The notes under the pieces were generated by a model that did not search any database, was not told the DNA's origin, and worked only from the letters and a program-made list of their open reading frames with translations. Shown here one piece after another: positions 1 to 8,167 of a DNA stretch of 64,000 nucleotides. Source of the DNA: an uncultured Phascolarctobacterium sp. (GTDB lineage Bacteria > Bacillota > Negativicutes > Acidaminococcales > Acidaminococcaceae); contig CASEIL010000003.1 of assembly GCA_949288065.1 (NCBI GenBank), positions 1-64,000 of the forward strand, in the 5' to 3' direction. Position 1 is the first letter of the stretch. Each line of letters begins with the position of its first letter. Position numbers and translations under genes: made by a program.

Positions 1-918
1 ACCGGCTTCCACGCCGACGACGATGGTCAGCGTCATGCTGAAGCTGAGCGGCACCATATACAGCAGCGAGGTAAAGCTCATCGCCGCCTGATGCGCCGCA
101 ATGATAATGGTGCCGAACTTGGCAATAAACACGGCGATAACGCCGAAGATGCTCGCTTCCATAAAAATGGCCATGCCCATCGGCACGCCCAGCGAAAGGT
201 TCTCGCGCAGTTGCGCCCAGTCCAGCTTAAAGCCGTCGGTAAAAATGCGCAGCTGGGCAAACGCTGGCAGCTTGTGCACTACATACACAAAAATAAAAAA
301 TTCCAGCCAGTAGGTTATGCCCGTTGCCAGCCCTGCGCCAATGCCGCCCAGGGCGGGAGCGCCGAACTTGCCAAAGATGAAACAATAGTTTAAAAAGGCG
401 TTGACAGGCAGCGCCAACAGATAAATTTTCATAGTGATGCCGGTGTAGCCGCTGGTATCTACCAGCGCGCGCAGCGCCGTTGCTAAAAAGAATGGTAAAA
501 TGCCGACGCCCACCGCCGCCATGTACATTTTGGCAATGTAATGCACCTCGGTTTCCAGCCCGAAGGTGCCCAAAAGGCTATCTAAAAATAACACGCCCGC
601 TGCAAGCAGCAGCAGCGAAAACACTACCGCCAAAAGCATGGTATGGCGCACAACTTTGCCGATGTTCTGCCGCTCGCCGCGCCCCAAAAGGTGGGCAATT
701 ATCGGCATGCTGCCCAGCAAAATGCCGTTCAGCGACGCCATAATGGGCATCCACAAATTGCCGCCGATGGCAGTGCCAGCCAAATGCACCGCACCGGCGT
801 GCCCGCTCATGGCCGAATCGCAGAAGTTCATCGCCATAATGGCGGTTTGCGTTATTAAAATGGGTATCATTACGTCAAGCAGCCGCCTCAGGCGCACTGC
901 GTTCTTTTTGCCTAACAT
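1..918 (-). CDS. MATE family efflux transporter, 3' end beyond window
   Basis: An open frame of 306 codons runs from ATG at 918 to the window edge without a stop, so the C-terminal third is missing. The protein is very hydrophobic, with successive membrane helices. The early segment DSAMSGHAGAVHLAG and the later segment AAHQAAMSFTSLLYMVPLS match the two conserved half-repeats of the MATE (NorM/DinF-like) multidrug exporters, which exchange Na+ or H+ for cationic drugs across the inner membrane. The start lies 10 nt after the stop of the upstream ABC-F gene with an AAGGAG-type ribosome site, so the two are probably one operon. Substrate unknown. Confidence 0.9.
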   Translation of the reverse strand, partial: MLGKKNAVRLRRLLDVMIPILITQTAIMAMNFCDSAMSGHAGAVHLAGTAIGGNLWMPIMASLNGILLGSMPIIAHLLGRGERQNIGKVVRHTMLLAVVFSLLLLAAGVLFLDSLLGTFGLETEVHYIAKMYMAAVGVGILPFFLATALRALVDTSGYTGITMKIYLLALPVNAFLNYCFIFGKFGAPALGGIGAGLATGITYWLEFFIFVYVVHKLPAFAQLRIFTDGFKLDWAQLRENLSLGVPMGMAIFMEASIFGVIAVFIAKFGTIIIAAHQAAMSFTSLLYMVPLSFSMTLTIVVGVEAG

Positions 919-928
919 AAATGCTCCT

Positions 929-2830
929 TTATTTCGCCGCTTCCGCCTCGGCAAGCTCCTCAAGGTACGCCCAGCGGTCGGTTAAATCGCTGATGCGCTG
1001 CGTAAGCTCCTGCTGATGCGCGGTCAGTTCCGTCAGCTTCACAAAATCAGTGCCGCAAGCGTTAATCTCCAGTTCCGTCATTTTCAGCTCAGCCTCAGCC
1101 TGCGCAATAACCTGCTCAATTTTTTCGTATTCCAGCTTTTCCTTGTAGGTCATTTTGGGCGCGCGCTGTTTTTCCTCGCGCTGCGGCTGGGCTTTGGCGC
1201 TTTGCGCACGCTCCGCCTGCCGTGCTGCGGCGTCCGCTTCGGCGCGTGCCTTTTCGTACTGCGTATAGTCGCCAATAAACTGGCGCACCTCGCCCCCGCC
1301 CATAAAGGCGAAAATTTTATCGGCAAAGCGGTCTAAAAAGTACCTGTCGTGCGATACAGCAATAACAGCGCCGCTAAAGGTGTCCAAATAATCTTCCAGC
1401 ACGGAAAGCGTCGGTATGTCCAAATCGTTGGTCGGCTCGTCCAAAATTAAAATATTCGGCGCGCTCATTAAAACGCTCAGCAAATACAAACGCCGCTTTT
1501 CGCCGCCGCTTAATTTACTTACCGGCACCCATTGCAGCTCCGGCGGGAACAAAAAGCGTTCCAGCATCTGCGCCGCCGTTATGCGCGTACCGTCCGCCGT
1601 TTCAATGTAATCGCTTACGTTTTTAATATATTCCAAAACACGGCAGTCCGCGTCCTTAAACTCGCTGTGCTGCGCAAAATAGCCAATTTTTACGGTTTGC
1701 CCCACTTTCAGCGTGCCGCGCGTCGGCGCAAGCCTGCCGGCGATAATATCCATCAAACTGCTTTTGCCGCTGCCGTTAGGCCCCACAATGCCGATGCGGT
1801 CGTTGCGCAAAAGCACATAGTTAAAATCGTTAATGTAAGTTTTGCTGCCGTAATCCAGCCCGATGTGTTCCAGCTCGATAACGGTTTTGCCAAGGCGCGT
1901 GCCCACGGAAGAAATCTCCAGCTGCGCCTCTTTTTTAATGTTGTTTACTTCTTCTTTAAGGGCGTTAAAACGCTCAATGCGCTCCTTGCTTTTGGTGCGG
2001 CGCGCTTCTGCCCCGCGGCTAATCCACGCCAGTTCGCGGCGGTACACATTGCGCAGGCGCTGGGCAGCACCGGCAGCGGCAATGCGGCGTTCCTCGCGCT
2101 TTTGTAAAAACAGGCTGTAATTGCCGGTGTAAAGGTAGCCCTCGCCGCCGTCAATTTCCAAAGTGCGGTTCACCACGCGGTCAAAAAAGTAGCGGTCGTG
2201 CGTCACCATTAACAGCGCGCCCTTGCGTTTTTGCAGCTCGCCTTCCAGCCACGCCACGGTGTCGTTGTCCATGTGGTTCGTCGGCTCGTCTAAAATAAGT
2301 AAATCGCTGGGGCGCACCAAAACGCCTGCCAGTGCCACGCGCTTACGCTGCCCGCCGCTCAGCTCACGCATCGGCTGCTCTAAATCCGTAATGCCCAGCC
2401 TGTCCAGCACGGCTTTCGCCTCGCTCTCCAGCTGCCAGGCAAACTTCGCATCCATTTCCTGCTGCAATGCCAAAAGCACCTTCTGCGCGTCAGCGTTATC
2501 CGGCCGGGCCGCCGCTTTTTGCACTGCCGCCTCATAACGGCGCACCACGTCCAGCTGGGGCGATTCGCCGCGGAACACCTGCTCCAACACGCTTGCGTCC
2601 GGGTCAAACGGCGGGTCCTGCGGCAGGTATTCAATTACGCACGCGCCGTTTTTGGTAATTTTGCCCTCGCCCGGCTCGCCAGTAGCAATATCGCGCAGCA
2701 GCGTGCTTTTGCCCGTGCCGTTAACGCCGATAACGCCAATTTTATCGCCGCTTTCTATATTAAAGCTAATATTTTTAAACAAAGTCCTAACGCCATAGCT
2801 ATGGCCCAAATTTTCAACACTTAAAATCAT
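929..2830 (-). CDS. uup: ABC-F family ATPase, Uup type
   Basis: Soluble tandem ATPase of 633 residues without membrane helices. It has two nucleotide-binding domains: Walker A motifs GVNGTGKST and GPNGSGKSS, signature motifs LSGGQRKRVAL and LSGGEKRRLYL, and Walker B segments LLILDEPTNHMD and LILDEPTNDLD. The linker between the domains is rich in Arg/Lys. The last ~90 residues form a charged coiled coil, the C-terminal domain typical of Uup and related ABC-F proteins that act on ribosomes or branched DNA. I start at ATG 2830, preceded by GAGG, because it fits the family N-terminus better than the in-frame ATG at 2845. Followed by the MATE gene 10 nt downstream; a resistance role is possible but not shown. 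Confidence 0.9.
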   Translation of the reverse strand: MILSVENLGHSYGVRTLFKNISFNIESGDKIGVIGVNGTGKSTLLRDIATGEPGEGKITKNGACVIEYLPQDPPFDPDASVLEQVFRGESPQLDVVRRYEAAVQKAAARPDNADAQKVLLALQQEMDAKFAWQLESEAKAVLDRLGITDLEQPMRELSGGQRKRVALAGVLVRPSDLLILDEPTNHMDNDTVAWLEGELQKRKGALLMVTHDRYFFDRVVNRTLEIDGGEGYLYTGNYSLFLQKREERRIAAAGAAQRLRNVYRRELAWISRGAEARRTKSKERIERFNALKEEVNNIKKEAQLEISSVGTRLGKTVIELEHIGLDYGSKTYINDFNYVLLRNDRIGIVGPNGSGKSSLMDIIAGRLAPTRGTLKVGQTVKIGYFAQHSEFKDADCRVLEYIKNVSDYIETADGTRITAAQMLERFLFPPELQWVPVSKLSGGEKRRLYLLSVLMSAPNILILDEPTNDLDIPTLSVLEDYLDTFSGAVIAVSHDRYFLDRFADKIFAFMGGGEVRQFIGDYTQYEKARAEADAAARQAERAQSAKAQPQREEKQRAPKMTYKEKLEYEKIEQVIAQAEAELKMTELEINACGTDFVKLTELTAHQQELTQRISDLTDRWAYLEELAEAEAAK

Positions 2831-2909
2831 AACAATACCTCGCAATCTGTTTATATCTTAACACAAATTGCCGCAAAAACAAAATGTCCGCGCCTTACGG
2901 CGGATTTAC

Positions 2910-2937
2910 TTGACAAAACGCCTGCGCCTGATATAAT
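2910..2937 (+). promoter_or_regulatory. Sigma-70-type promoter for the riboswitch/MFS unit
   Basis: TTGACA at 2910-2915 and TATAAT at 2932-2937 are separated by 16 bp. Transcription would start near 2944, just before the riboswitch aptamer. Confidence 0.75.
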
Positions 2938-2955
2938 GGTTGTATTAAACTACAT

Positions 2956-3034
2956 AGGCGCCGCGGAACTGACGGATATAAGTGGAACTAACCACATGGA
3001 CCGCGCTGCTGTAAGATTAGCCGGCCGTCTGGGC
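2956..3034 (+). ncRNA. ZTP (ZMP/ZTP, pfl-type) riboswitch aptamer
   Basis: The leader shows the features of the pfl/ZTP riboswitch: a GC-rich outer helix (GCCGCGG with CCGCGC), the conserved GGAACTGACGGAT segment, a small GTGG...CCAC hairpin, and after a variable linker the 3' hallmark GGCCGTCTGGGC. The family senses the purine-pathway alarmones ZMP/ZTP, which rise when 10-formyl-tetrahydrofolate is scarce. The 3' conserved strand is also the 5' arm of the following terminator, so ligand binding should prevent termination. Recognised by eye; a covariance-model search was not possible. Confidence 0.85.
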
Positions 3035-3060
3035 AGAGAGAAGTGCCCGGACGGCTTTTT
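3024..3060 (+). terminator. Riboswitch expression-platform terminator
   Basis: GCCGTCTGGGC (3024-3034) pairs with GCCCGGACGGC (3045-3055) with one G-U pair, followed by five T. The 5' arm overlaps the conserved end of the ZTP aptamer, the standard arrangement of a transcriptional ON switch. Confidence 0.85.
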
Positions 3061-3072
3061 GTTTGGCGCAGT

Positions 3073-3107
3073 TCTCTCCTTATCAGCATAGCAAAGGAGA
3101 GATTTTT
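3073..3107 (+). promoter_or_regulatory. SD-sequestering hairpin upstream of MFS gene
   Basis: TCTCTCCTT (3073-3081) is a perfect 9-bp complement of AAGGAGAGA (3094-3102), which contains the Shine-Dalgarno. Five T follow and then the ATG at 3108. The hairpin could block initiation or act as a second terminator behind the riboswitch. Confidence 0.6.
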
Positions 3108-4331
3108 ATGAAAAACAGATGGCTCATCGCCCTTGCGGCAGTCGGCATCCATATTTCCATCGGCAGCGTTTATGCGTGGAGCGTTTTAACCCGCCCCATT
3201 ATGGCGGAGCTGGGCTTTACCCTGCAAGAAACGACGTGGACCTTTTCCATCGCCATTTTATTTTTGGGTCTTAGCGCCGGCTTTTTGGGCGGCTTTGTAG
3301 AGCGGCACGGCCCGCGCAAAAGCGGCTTTACCAGCGCACTGTTTTTTGGCGTGGGCATGCTGGGCACCGCGCTTGCCGTACACCTTAAAAGCCTTGCCCT
3401 TTTGTATTTGTTTTACGGTTTTATCGGCGGTATCGGCCTCGGCGTCGGCTACATAACGCCGGTGTCAACCCTTGTTAAATGGTTCCCCAACAACCGCGGC
3501 TTTGCTACCGGGCTTGCCATAATGGGCTTCGGCTTTGCAAGTTTAATTGCCGGCCCTTTAATGCAATATTTAGTTGCCAATTACGGGCTGGCGCAGAACT
3601 TCGTAATTTTAGGCGCAGCGTACATGGTAATTATGGCGCTTTCCGCCTCGTACTTAGAGCCGCCCAAAACGCAACCCGTACAGCAGCAGGCGGCAAGCAG
3701 CGGCTACACCACGCTTTTGCAGCCCAAAAACTACACGGCGGCGCAGGCGCTTAAAACCTGGCAGTTTTATGCACTATGGTGGATATTTTTTACCAACATC
3801 ACCTGCGGCATTGGCTTACTCGCCGTTGCCTCGCCCATGGCGCAGGAGGTTGTGGGCATGTCGCCAGAAGCAGCGGCTTCCATGGTAGGCATTATCGGGC
3901 TGATTAACGGCGGCGGGCGCATTGCCTGGTCAACGGTGTCGGATTACATCGGCCGCCGCAGCGTGTACGTTTTGTTCTTCCTTATTGAAATTGCCGCGTT
4001 TTATTTGCTGGCGCAGACAAACGACGCACTGCTGTTCCAGATATTAGTGTTTGTAATCATCTCGTGCTACGGCGGCGGCTTTTCGTGCATGCCGGCCTAC
4101 TTAAGCGATTTATTCGGCACTAAGGAATTAAGCAGCATCCACGGAAAAATATTAACGGCGTGGGGACTGGCCGGCATTGCCGGGCCGCTGCTGCTCTCCT
4201 ACATGCGCGAAGCAACCAGCGGCTACACAGCGACCCTGTACGTTTTTGCCGCCGCCTTTGTGTTAAGCCTTATAGTGGCGCTCGTGCTGAAATGGAAAAC
4301 GTCGGTAGATGCACAAATACAGAAACAATAA
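3108..4331 (+). CDS. OFA family MFS transporter (oxalate/formate antiporter-like)
   Basis: A 407-residue, 12-helix major facilitator. The N-terminus (LIALAAVGIHISIGSVYAWS), the motif around GGIGLGVGYITPVSTLVKWF and the second-half segment SDYIGRRSVY fit the OFA (oxalate:formate antiporter) family. Members move small carboxylates, but the substrate here cannot be read from sequence. I start at ATG 3108 after AAGGAG; an upstream in-frame start at 3063 would lie inside the leader. The gene is alone behind a ZTP riboswitch, suggesting that expression responds to one-carbon/purine stress. A formate-related substrate would make sense but is inference. Confidence 0.85.
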   Translation: MKNRWLIALAAVGIHISIGSVYAWSVLTRPIMAELGFTLQETTWTFSIAILFLGLSAGFLGGFVERHGPRKSGFTSALFFGVGMLGTALAVHLKSLALLYLFYGFIGGIGLGVGYITPVSTLVKWFPNNRGFATGLAIMGFGFASLIAGPLMQYLVANYGLAQNFVILGAAYMVIMALSASYLEPPKTQPVQQQAASSGYTTLLQPKNYTAAQALKTWQFYALWWIFFTNITCGIGLLAVASPMAQEVVGMSPEAAASMVGIIGLINGGGRIAWSTVSDYIGRRSVYVLFFLIEIAAFYLLAQTNDALLFQILVFVIISCYGGGFSCMPAYLSDLFGTKELSSIHGKILTAWGLAGIAGPLLLSYMREATSGYTATLYVFAAAFVLSLIVALVLKWKTSVDAQIQKQ

Positions 4332-4341
4332 TTATAAAAAC

Positions 4342-4378
4342 AAAAGCCCTGACAATAAAGTCAGGGCTTTTGCTTTTT
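4342..4378 (+). terminator. Intrinsic terminator after MFS gene
   Basis: AAAAGCCCTGAC and GTCAGGGCTTTT form a stem followed by T-rich sequence, starting about 10 nt after the stop codon. Confidence 0.85.
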
Positions 4379-4410
4379 ACGTTACAGCTTTGTCATTAAG
4401 TTATTTGTTT

Positions 4411-5076
4411 TAATCTACTTTATTGTTTGTTTTGTATACGCCTTTGTATGAAGGCAGTAATTTTTTATTTAAACTTTTTTACTCATCTTCATTCTTTTGA
4501 CTGAGCAAAAGAACGAAGCAAGAAAACTCCCGCTCCTGCAAAAAATTTAACCGCTCCGTATCAAATAAGTATGCCACTTGCAGCGCCTGCGGAACTCGCT
4601 TGCAGCGCAAGCTCAGACAGTCCTCGTCAATGCTGCAAGTGCCATTTGATGTAAAGCCTACGCTGATTTTTTGAAAGTCGCGGCTTCGCTCAAGTTCGTA
4701 CTTTGACAGCGTTTTATTTTTATAGAATTGTTATCGTACTTTTAAAGGGCAATTTCTAAAGTACGATATACGCTTATCTAAAAATTAAAAGTTGTAAAGT
4801 ACGACGCTCGGCAACACGCGGCATCGGATTTTAGCAACATTTACTAAAAAGCAACTGCAAAAATCGTGTCTGAACGAAGTGAATCTCGAATTTTTGCTGT
4901 TGCGATACTAATAGTTGCGCAGCAAGTCGCGCCAGCGACGCAGCAAAAATCCGACTAGCCGCGGAACTTTCTTGGTTCGTTCTTTGGTTACAAAGAATGA
5001 ACAATGAGCTATAAAAGTAAATCAAACAGCAATAATGTACATACCAAGCTGAATACAAAATAAACAATGAAGTAAA
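4411..5076. mobile_element. MITE-like intergenic repeat, copy A
   Basis: Non-coding element of about 665 bp. The ends are imperfect inverted repeats of roughly 80 bp (left with TTTTGTATACGCCTTTGTAT, right read in reverse with TTTTGTATTCAGCTTGGTAT, each followed by ATTCTTT...AAAGAAC...CAAGAAA). Inside are three hairpins: a CACTTGCAGC/GCTGCAAGTG stem (about 4573-4650), a CGTACTTT/AAAGTACG stem (about 4734-4765) and a long GCAACTGCAAAAAT stem (4851-4903, one mismatch). Copies B (inverted) and C share almost the whole interior. No transposase or convincing ORF. It lies between two intrinsic terminators of convergent genes. Confidence 0.75.
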
Positions 5077-5080
5077 ATAA

Positions 5081-5113
5081 AAAACCGGGAGCAGCCACTC
5101 CCGGTTTTTTGTT
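5081..5113. terminator. Bidirectional intrinsic terminator
   Basis: AAAACCGGGAG and CTCCCGGTTTT form a stem with A/T runs on both sides. It ends the minus-strand gene at 5216-5746, though about 100 bp downstream of its stop. Confidence 0.8.
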
Positions 5114-5215
5114 TTGCGTGCACCACATGTTAGTGACAACACTCTATCCTTTTGTGCCTTTATTATAGCACAGCAGTCTGTTAAAAGCAAACTATAAAAA
5201 TATAATATCAAATCC

Positions 5216-5746
5216 TTACAGACCCGTCCCAATAACCTCCAGCTTATACCCATCTTCATTTTGCACAACGCGCACATAAAGGGATTTATTATAAATCCAG
5301 CCGTCTTCCGCAATGTGCCCATTGCCTGCTTTGTAAGCATCGTCGTTGGATTGAATAGAATACACAACGGAGTAAACGCCCGGCGTACTTTCAACCGGCG
5401 TAACCTTTTCTATTTGGTAAGCCGTTATTTTGCCGCTGGCAAGCGGGCGTTTTGCCTGCTGCCACTCAAGCTGCGCTTCAAACAGTTTAGCCGCTATTTC
5501 GCTGCCGCTTAAATCCGCCGCTGCGTCAAGGCTTATGGTGTTGGGGCAGGGCGCTTCGGGCGGGCGGCTGGCAAAATATAATCCGCCTAAGGCGATTAAA
5601 AACACAAGGCCATACAGTTTAAGCCAGCGGTATTTTTTTAATATCAGCGTAAGCGCGGCAATAAAAAGGCTGAACAAAAGTAAGCGCCACAAAATGCTTA
5701 GCAGCATGGTATTGGCATTTAAAAGGTTAAAGATAAAGCTGTTCAT
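5216..5746 (-). CDS. Putative membrane-anchored protein of unknown function
   Basis: A 176-residue protein that I do not recognise. Residues ~10-35 and ~42-60 are hydrophobic helices (LLSILWRLLLFSLFIAALTL and LYGLVFLIALGGLYFA), so the rest (about residues 62-176) is probably a single extracytoplasmic domain. That domain is mixed alpha/beta with PVESTPGVYSVVYSIQSND near the middle. The start ATG at 5746 has AAGAAGG 7 nt upstream. It is convergent with the MFS gene and divergent from the chromate-type transporter pair, so it is probably transcribed alone. Confidence 0.6.
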   Translation of the reverse strand: MNSFIFNLLNANTMLLSILWRLLLFSLFIAALTLILKKYRWLKLYGLVFLIALGGLYFASRPPEAPCPNTISLDAAADLSGSEIAAKLFEAQLEWQQAKRPLASGKITAYQIEKVTPVESTPGVYSVVYSIQSNDDAYKAGNGHIAEDGWIYNKSLYVRVVQNEDGYKLEVIGTGL

Positions 5747-5884
5747 TATAACGCCTTCTTTAAATTTTTTACGCCTTTATTATAGCACCGCGCGCCTAAA
5801 AATACCTTAATTTTACTTGCCAAAGCGCTTTTTTTGAGTGATAATATATTTACTTATGTTTAATTTGCAGAAAGAAGTGTGGCT

Positions 5885-6448
5885 ATGAAGGACAAGCAGG
5901 TTAGCTTTTTACACATGTTTAAAGTGTTTTTTAAAATAGGGCTGTTCACCATTGGCGGGGGTTTGGCGATGATTCCCTTAATCCGCGACGAGTTTGTGGA
6001 GCGCCAGGGCTGGATTGACGATAAGGATATTACCGACGTGCTGGCGATTGCGCAGTCGCTGCCGGGCGTTATTGCGGTTAACTCCGCCACGTTTTTGGGC
6101 TACCGTCTGGCGGGAATTGCCGGTGCGCTGGTGTGCACGGTGGGCGTAGTGCTGCCTTCGTTTTTAATTATTTTTGCCATTGCGATGTTGTTTGCCTCCA
6201 GCGGGCTGGACAGCAACGTGTATCTGCTGAAATTTTTTGCCGGCGTTAATGCTGCCATTACGGTGCTTTTGGTGGTTGCCACTAAAAAAATGTTTGCGTC
6301 GTCCGTCAGCAACAAACTGGGGTGGGTCATTCTCGCCGCTTCCGTGGCGGAAATTTACGTTTTGGGCTTTGGCATTGCCTCGACGGTTATCGCAGCGGCG
6401 CTGTATGCCATTGCCGCATACCGCTTTTTGGGGAGGGCTGAAAAATGA
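5885..6448 (+). CDS. Chromate transporter (CHR) family protein, N-terminal half subunit
   Basis: Short-chain CHR protein of 187 residues with a single chromate-transporter domain. The signature FFKIGLFTIGGGLAMIPLI near the N-terminus and AQSLPGVIAVNSATFLGYR are family hallmarks. Short-chain members work as pairs of two CHR proteins with opposite membrane topology; the second is the next gene, whose ATG overlaps this stop (ATGA). I chose ATG 5885 rather than GTG 5879 because AAGAAG is better spaced for it. CHR proteins can export chromate, but many anaerobe members have unknown anion substrates. Confidence 0.88.
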   Translation: MKDKQVSFLHMFKVFFKIGLFTIGGGLAMIPLIRDEFVERQGWIDDKDITDVLAIAQSLPGVIAVNSATFLGYRLAGIAGALVCTVGVVLPSFLIIFAIAMLFASSGLDSNVYLLKFFAGVNAAITVLLVVATKKMFASSVSNKLGWVILAASVAEIYVLGFGIASTVIAAALYAIAAYRFLGRAEK

Positions 6449-6999
6449 TTTACTGGGATTTATTTTTTGTGTTTTTTAAAATAGGCCTGTTCTCCTTCGG
6501 CGGCGGGCTGGCGATGGTCAGCGTCATTCAGCAGGAGGTTTTGGCACATGGGTGGATTCCGGCGGCGGAATATGCGCGCATTATCACCATCTCACAGATG
6601 ACGCCGGGCCCGATTGCCGTTAACACCGCCACTTATGTGGGAGCGCGCGTGTGCGGGCCGGAGTTTGTACCGGCGTTTTTAGGCTCGTTTATAGCGACGC
6701 TCGGCGTATCGCTGCCTTCGTTTATCATCGTTTATTTTGTGGCGCGCTCGCTGGAAAAATTCAGCAAATCCACGCTGGTGCAGCAGGCGCTGTGCGGCAT
6801 CCGCCCCGCGGTTATTGCCTTTATGATTACAGCGGTTATCTTCTTTCTAAACATTACCCTCTGGCCGGAAGAAACCGGCGCATTCAACCCCATCGGCATC
6901 CCCGTGCTGGCACTGCTGTTTTACCTGCACTACTTCCGCAAAGTGGGCGCCATCAGCTTAATGCTGATTAGCGGGCTGATTGGGATGGTTGTGTATTAA
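6445..6999 (+). CDS. Chromate transporter (CHR) family protein, second subunit
   Basis: A 184-residue partner of the preceding gene with the same CHR signature (FFKIGLFSFGGGLAMVSVI) and the matching SQMTPGPIAVNTATYVGAR segment. Its ATG overlaps the upstream stop by 4 nt, giving translational coupling. The pair equals the two halves of a long-chain ChrA. The repeat element B starts almost directly after the stop, and I see no terminator between them. Confidence 0.88.
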   Translation: MIYWDLFFVFFKIGLFSFGGGLAMVSVIQQEVLAHGWIPAAEYARIITISQMTPGPIAVNTATYVGARVCGPEFVPAFLGSFIATLGVSLPSFIIVYFVARSLEKFSKSTLVQQALCGIRPAVIAFMITAVIFFLNITLWPEETGAFNPIGIPVLALLFYLHYFRKVGAISLMLISGLIGMVVY

Positions 7000-7000
7000 A

Positions 7001-7640
7001 AATTTATTTTGCATTTGTATTTGTATATACGTTAGTGCCTTTTAATATTTACTTTATTACTTATCCCTACTTCTTTATAACTAAAGAAGTAGCAAGAAAG
7101 TTCTGCGGCTAAGCGGATTTTTTGCGCGTCACTAACGTGACTTGCTGCGCAACTATTGGTAGCACAACTGCAAAAATTCGAGATTCACTTCGTTCAGACA
7201 CGATTTTTGCAGTTGCTTTTTAGTAAATGTTGCTAAAATCCGATGCCGCGTACTGTCGTGCCTCGTACTTTTTTACTTTGGTTTTTTAGTTAGCGCACAA
7301 CGTACTTTGACAATTATCTTTAAAAGTACGATAACACTTTAATCAAAATAAAATATAACCCAAATACGAATTTGGGCGGAGCCGCGACTTTCAAAAAATC
7401 AGCGTAGGCTTTACATCAAAAGGCACTTGCAGCATTGACGAGGACTGTCTGAGCTTGCGCAGCAAGCGAGTTCCGCAGGCGCTGCAAGTGGCATACTTAT
7501 TTGATACGGAGCGGTTAAATTTTTTGCAGGAGCGGAGAGTTTTTGGACACTTTTTGCTCTATCAAAAAGTGTCATGAATGAGAAAGTAATATTTTAAAAA
7601 CAGAAAAGTATATTCAAAGGCAAAATCCAAATAAAAATAA
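7001..7640. mobile_element. MITE-like intergenic repeat, copy B (inverted relative to A and C)
   Basis: About 640 bp, in opposite orientation to copies A and C. The left end carries TTTGTATATACGTTAGTGCC and the ATAACTAAAGAAGTAGCAAG hairpin arm; the right end is the imperfect inverted complement (ATGAATGAGAAAGTAATATT, then GTATATTCAAAGGCAAAATC). The internal AACTGCAAAAAT...ATTTTTGCAGTTGC hairpin (7163-7216) and the CACTTGCAGC...GCTGCAAGTG structure are conserved. At the right, ACACTTTTTG...CAAAAAGTGT is a further hairpin. It sits between the convergent chr pair and rlmH. No coding capacity seen. Confidence 0.75.
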
Positions 7641-7652
7641 TTAAAGATAAAA

Positions 7653-7686
7653 TAAAAAAGAGCAACTTTCGTTGCTCTTTTTTTAT
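7653..7686. terminator. Intrinsic terminator of the deoC-walJ-htrA-rlmH operon
   Basis: GAGCAAC-tttc-GTTGCTC with T runs on one side and A runs on the other, directly after the rlmH stop. It can work in both directions. Confidence 0.85.
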
Positions 7687-8166
7687 TCACCAATGGTATT
7701 TTTCATTTCTCGAAATTTTAAACGCTCTATAAATTTGTTCTACCAATAACAGCCGTATCATCTGGTGCGTAAAGGTTAGTTTGGAGAAGCTCCAGCGCAT
7801 ATCGGCGCGCTTACGCAAAGCGTCAGTGTAGCCAAACGCGCCGCCGATAACAAAAGCAATATGGCTTTTGCCCGCCAACGCCCAGCCGTCCATCAGCTCC
7901 GCCAGCTGCGGCGAAGTTACTTCCTTGCCCTGCAAGTCCAAAAGCACCACATGCGCACTGGCCGGTATTGCGCTTATTAAGCGCTCTGTTTCGCGCGCCA
8001 GCACCTGCTCCTTTTCGGCAGGCGAAGGGCTGTCCGGCATTTTTTCTTCGCCGATGGCGATTGTTTCCAGCTTGCAGTACGGCGTAAGGCGCTTGGTAAA
8101 TTCGGCAATGCCTTCCGTAAGGTACTTTTCCTTAATTTTACCCACGCACACAATGCTGATTTTCAT
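7687..8166 (-). CDS. rlmH: 23S rRNA (pseudouridine1915-N3)-methyltransferase RlmH
   Basis: A 159-residue SPOUT methyltransferase of normal length. It starts MKISIVCVGKIKEKY, and has the SAM-binding knot with LLDLQGKEVTSPQLAEL and FVIGGAFGYTDALR, and the C-terminal HQMIRLLLVEQIYRAFKI and KYHW end that are diagnostic for RlmH. It methylates pseudouridine 1915 in helix 69 of 23S rRNA after 70S assembly. It is last in the operon, its ATG two bases from the htrA stop. The walJ-htrA-rlmH order is the conserved Firmicute arrangement normally found behind walRK. Confidence 0.96.
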   Translation of the reverse strand: MKISIVCVGKIKEKYLTEGIAEFTKRLTPYCKLETIAIGEEKMPDSPSPAEKEQVLARETERLISAIPASAHVVLLDLQGKEVTSPQLAELMDGWALAGKSHIAFVIGGAFGYTDALRKRADMRWSFSKLTFTHQMIRLLLVEQIYRAFKISRNEKYHW

Positions 8167-8167
8167 T

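Noticed and set aside
4831-5394. 187-codon minus-strand frame covering repeat A and the next gene
   Set aside because: Runs through the repeat, a terminator and the end of another gene in a different frame; not conserved in copies B and C.
5879-5884. GTG start for the first CHR gene
   Set aside because: Ribosome site would be too close to it; ATG at 5885 is better spaced.
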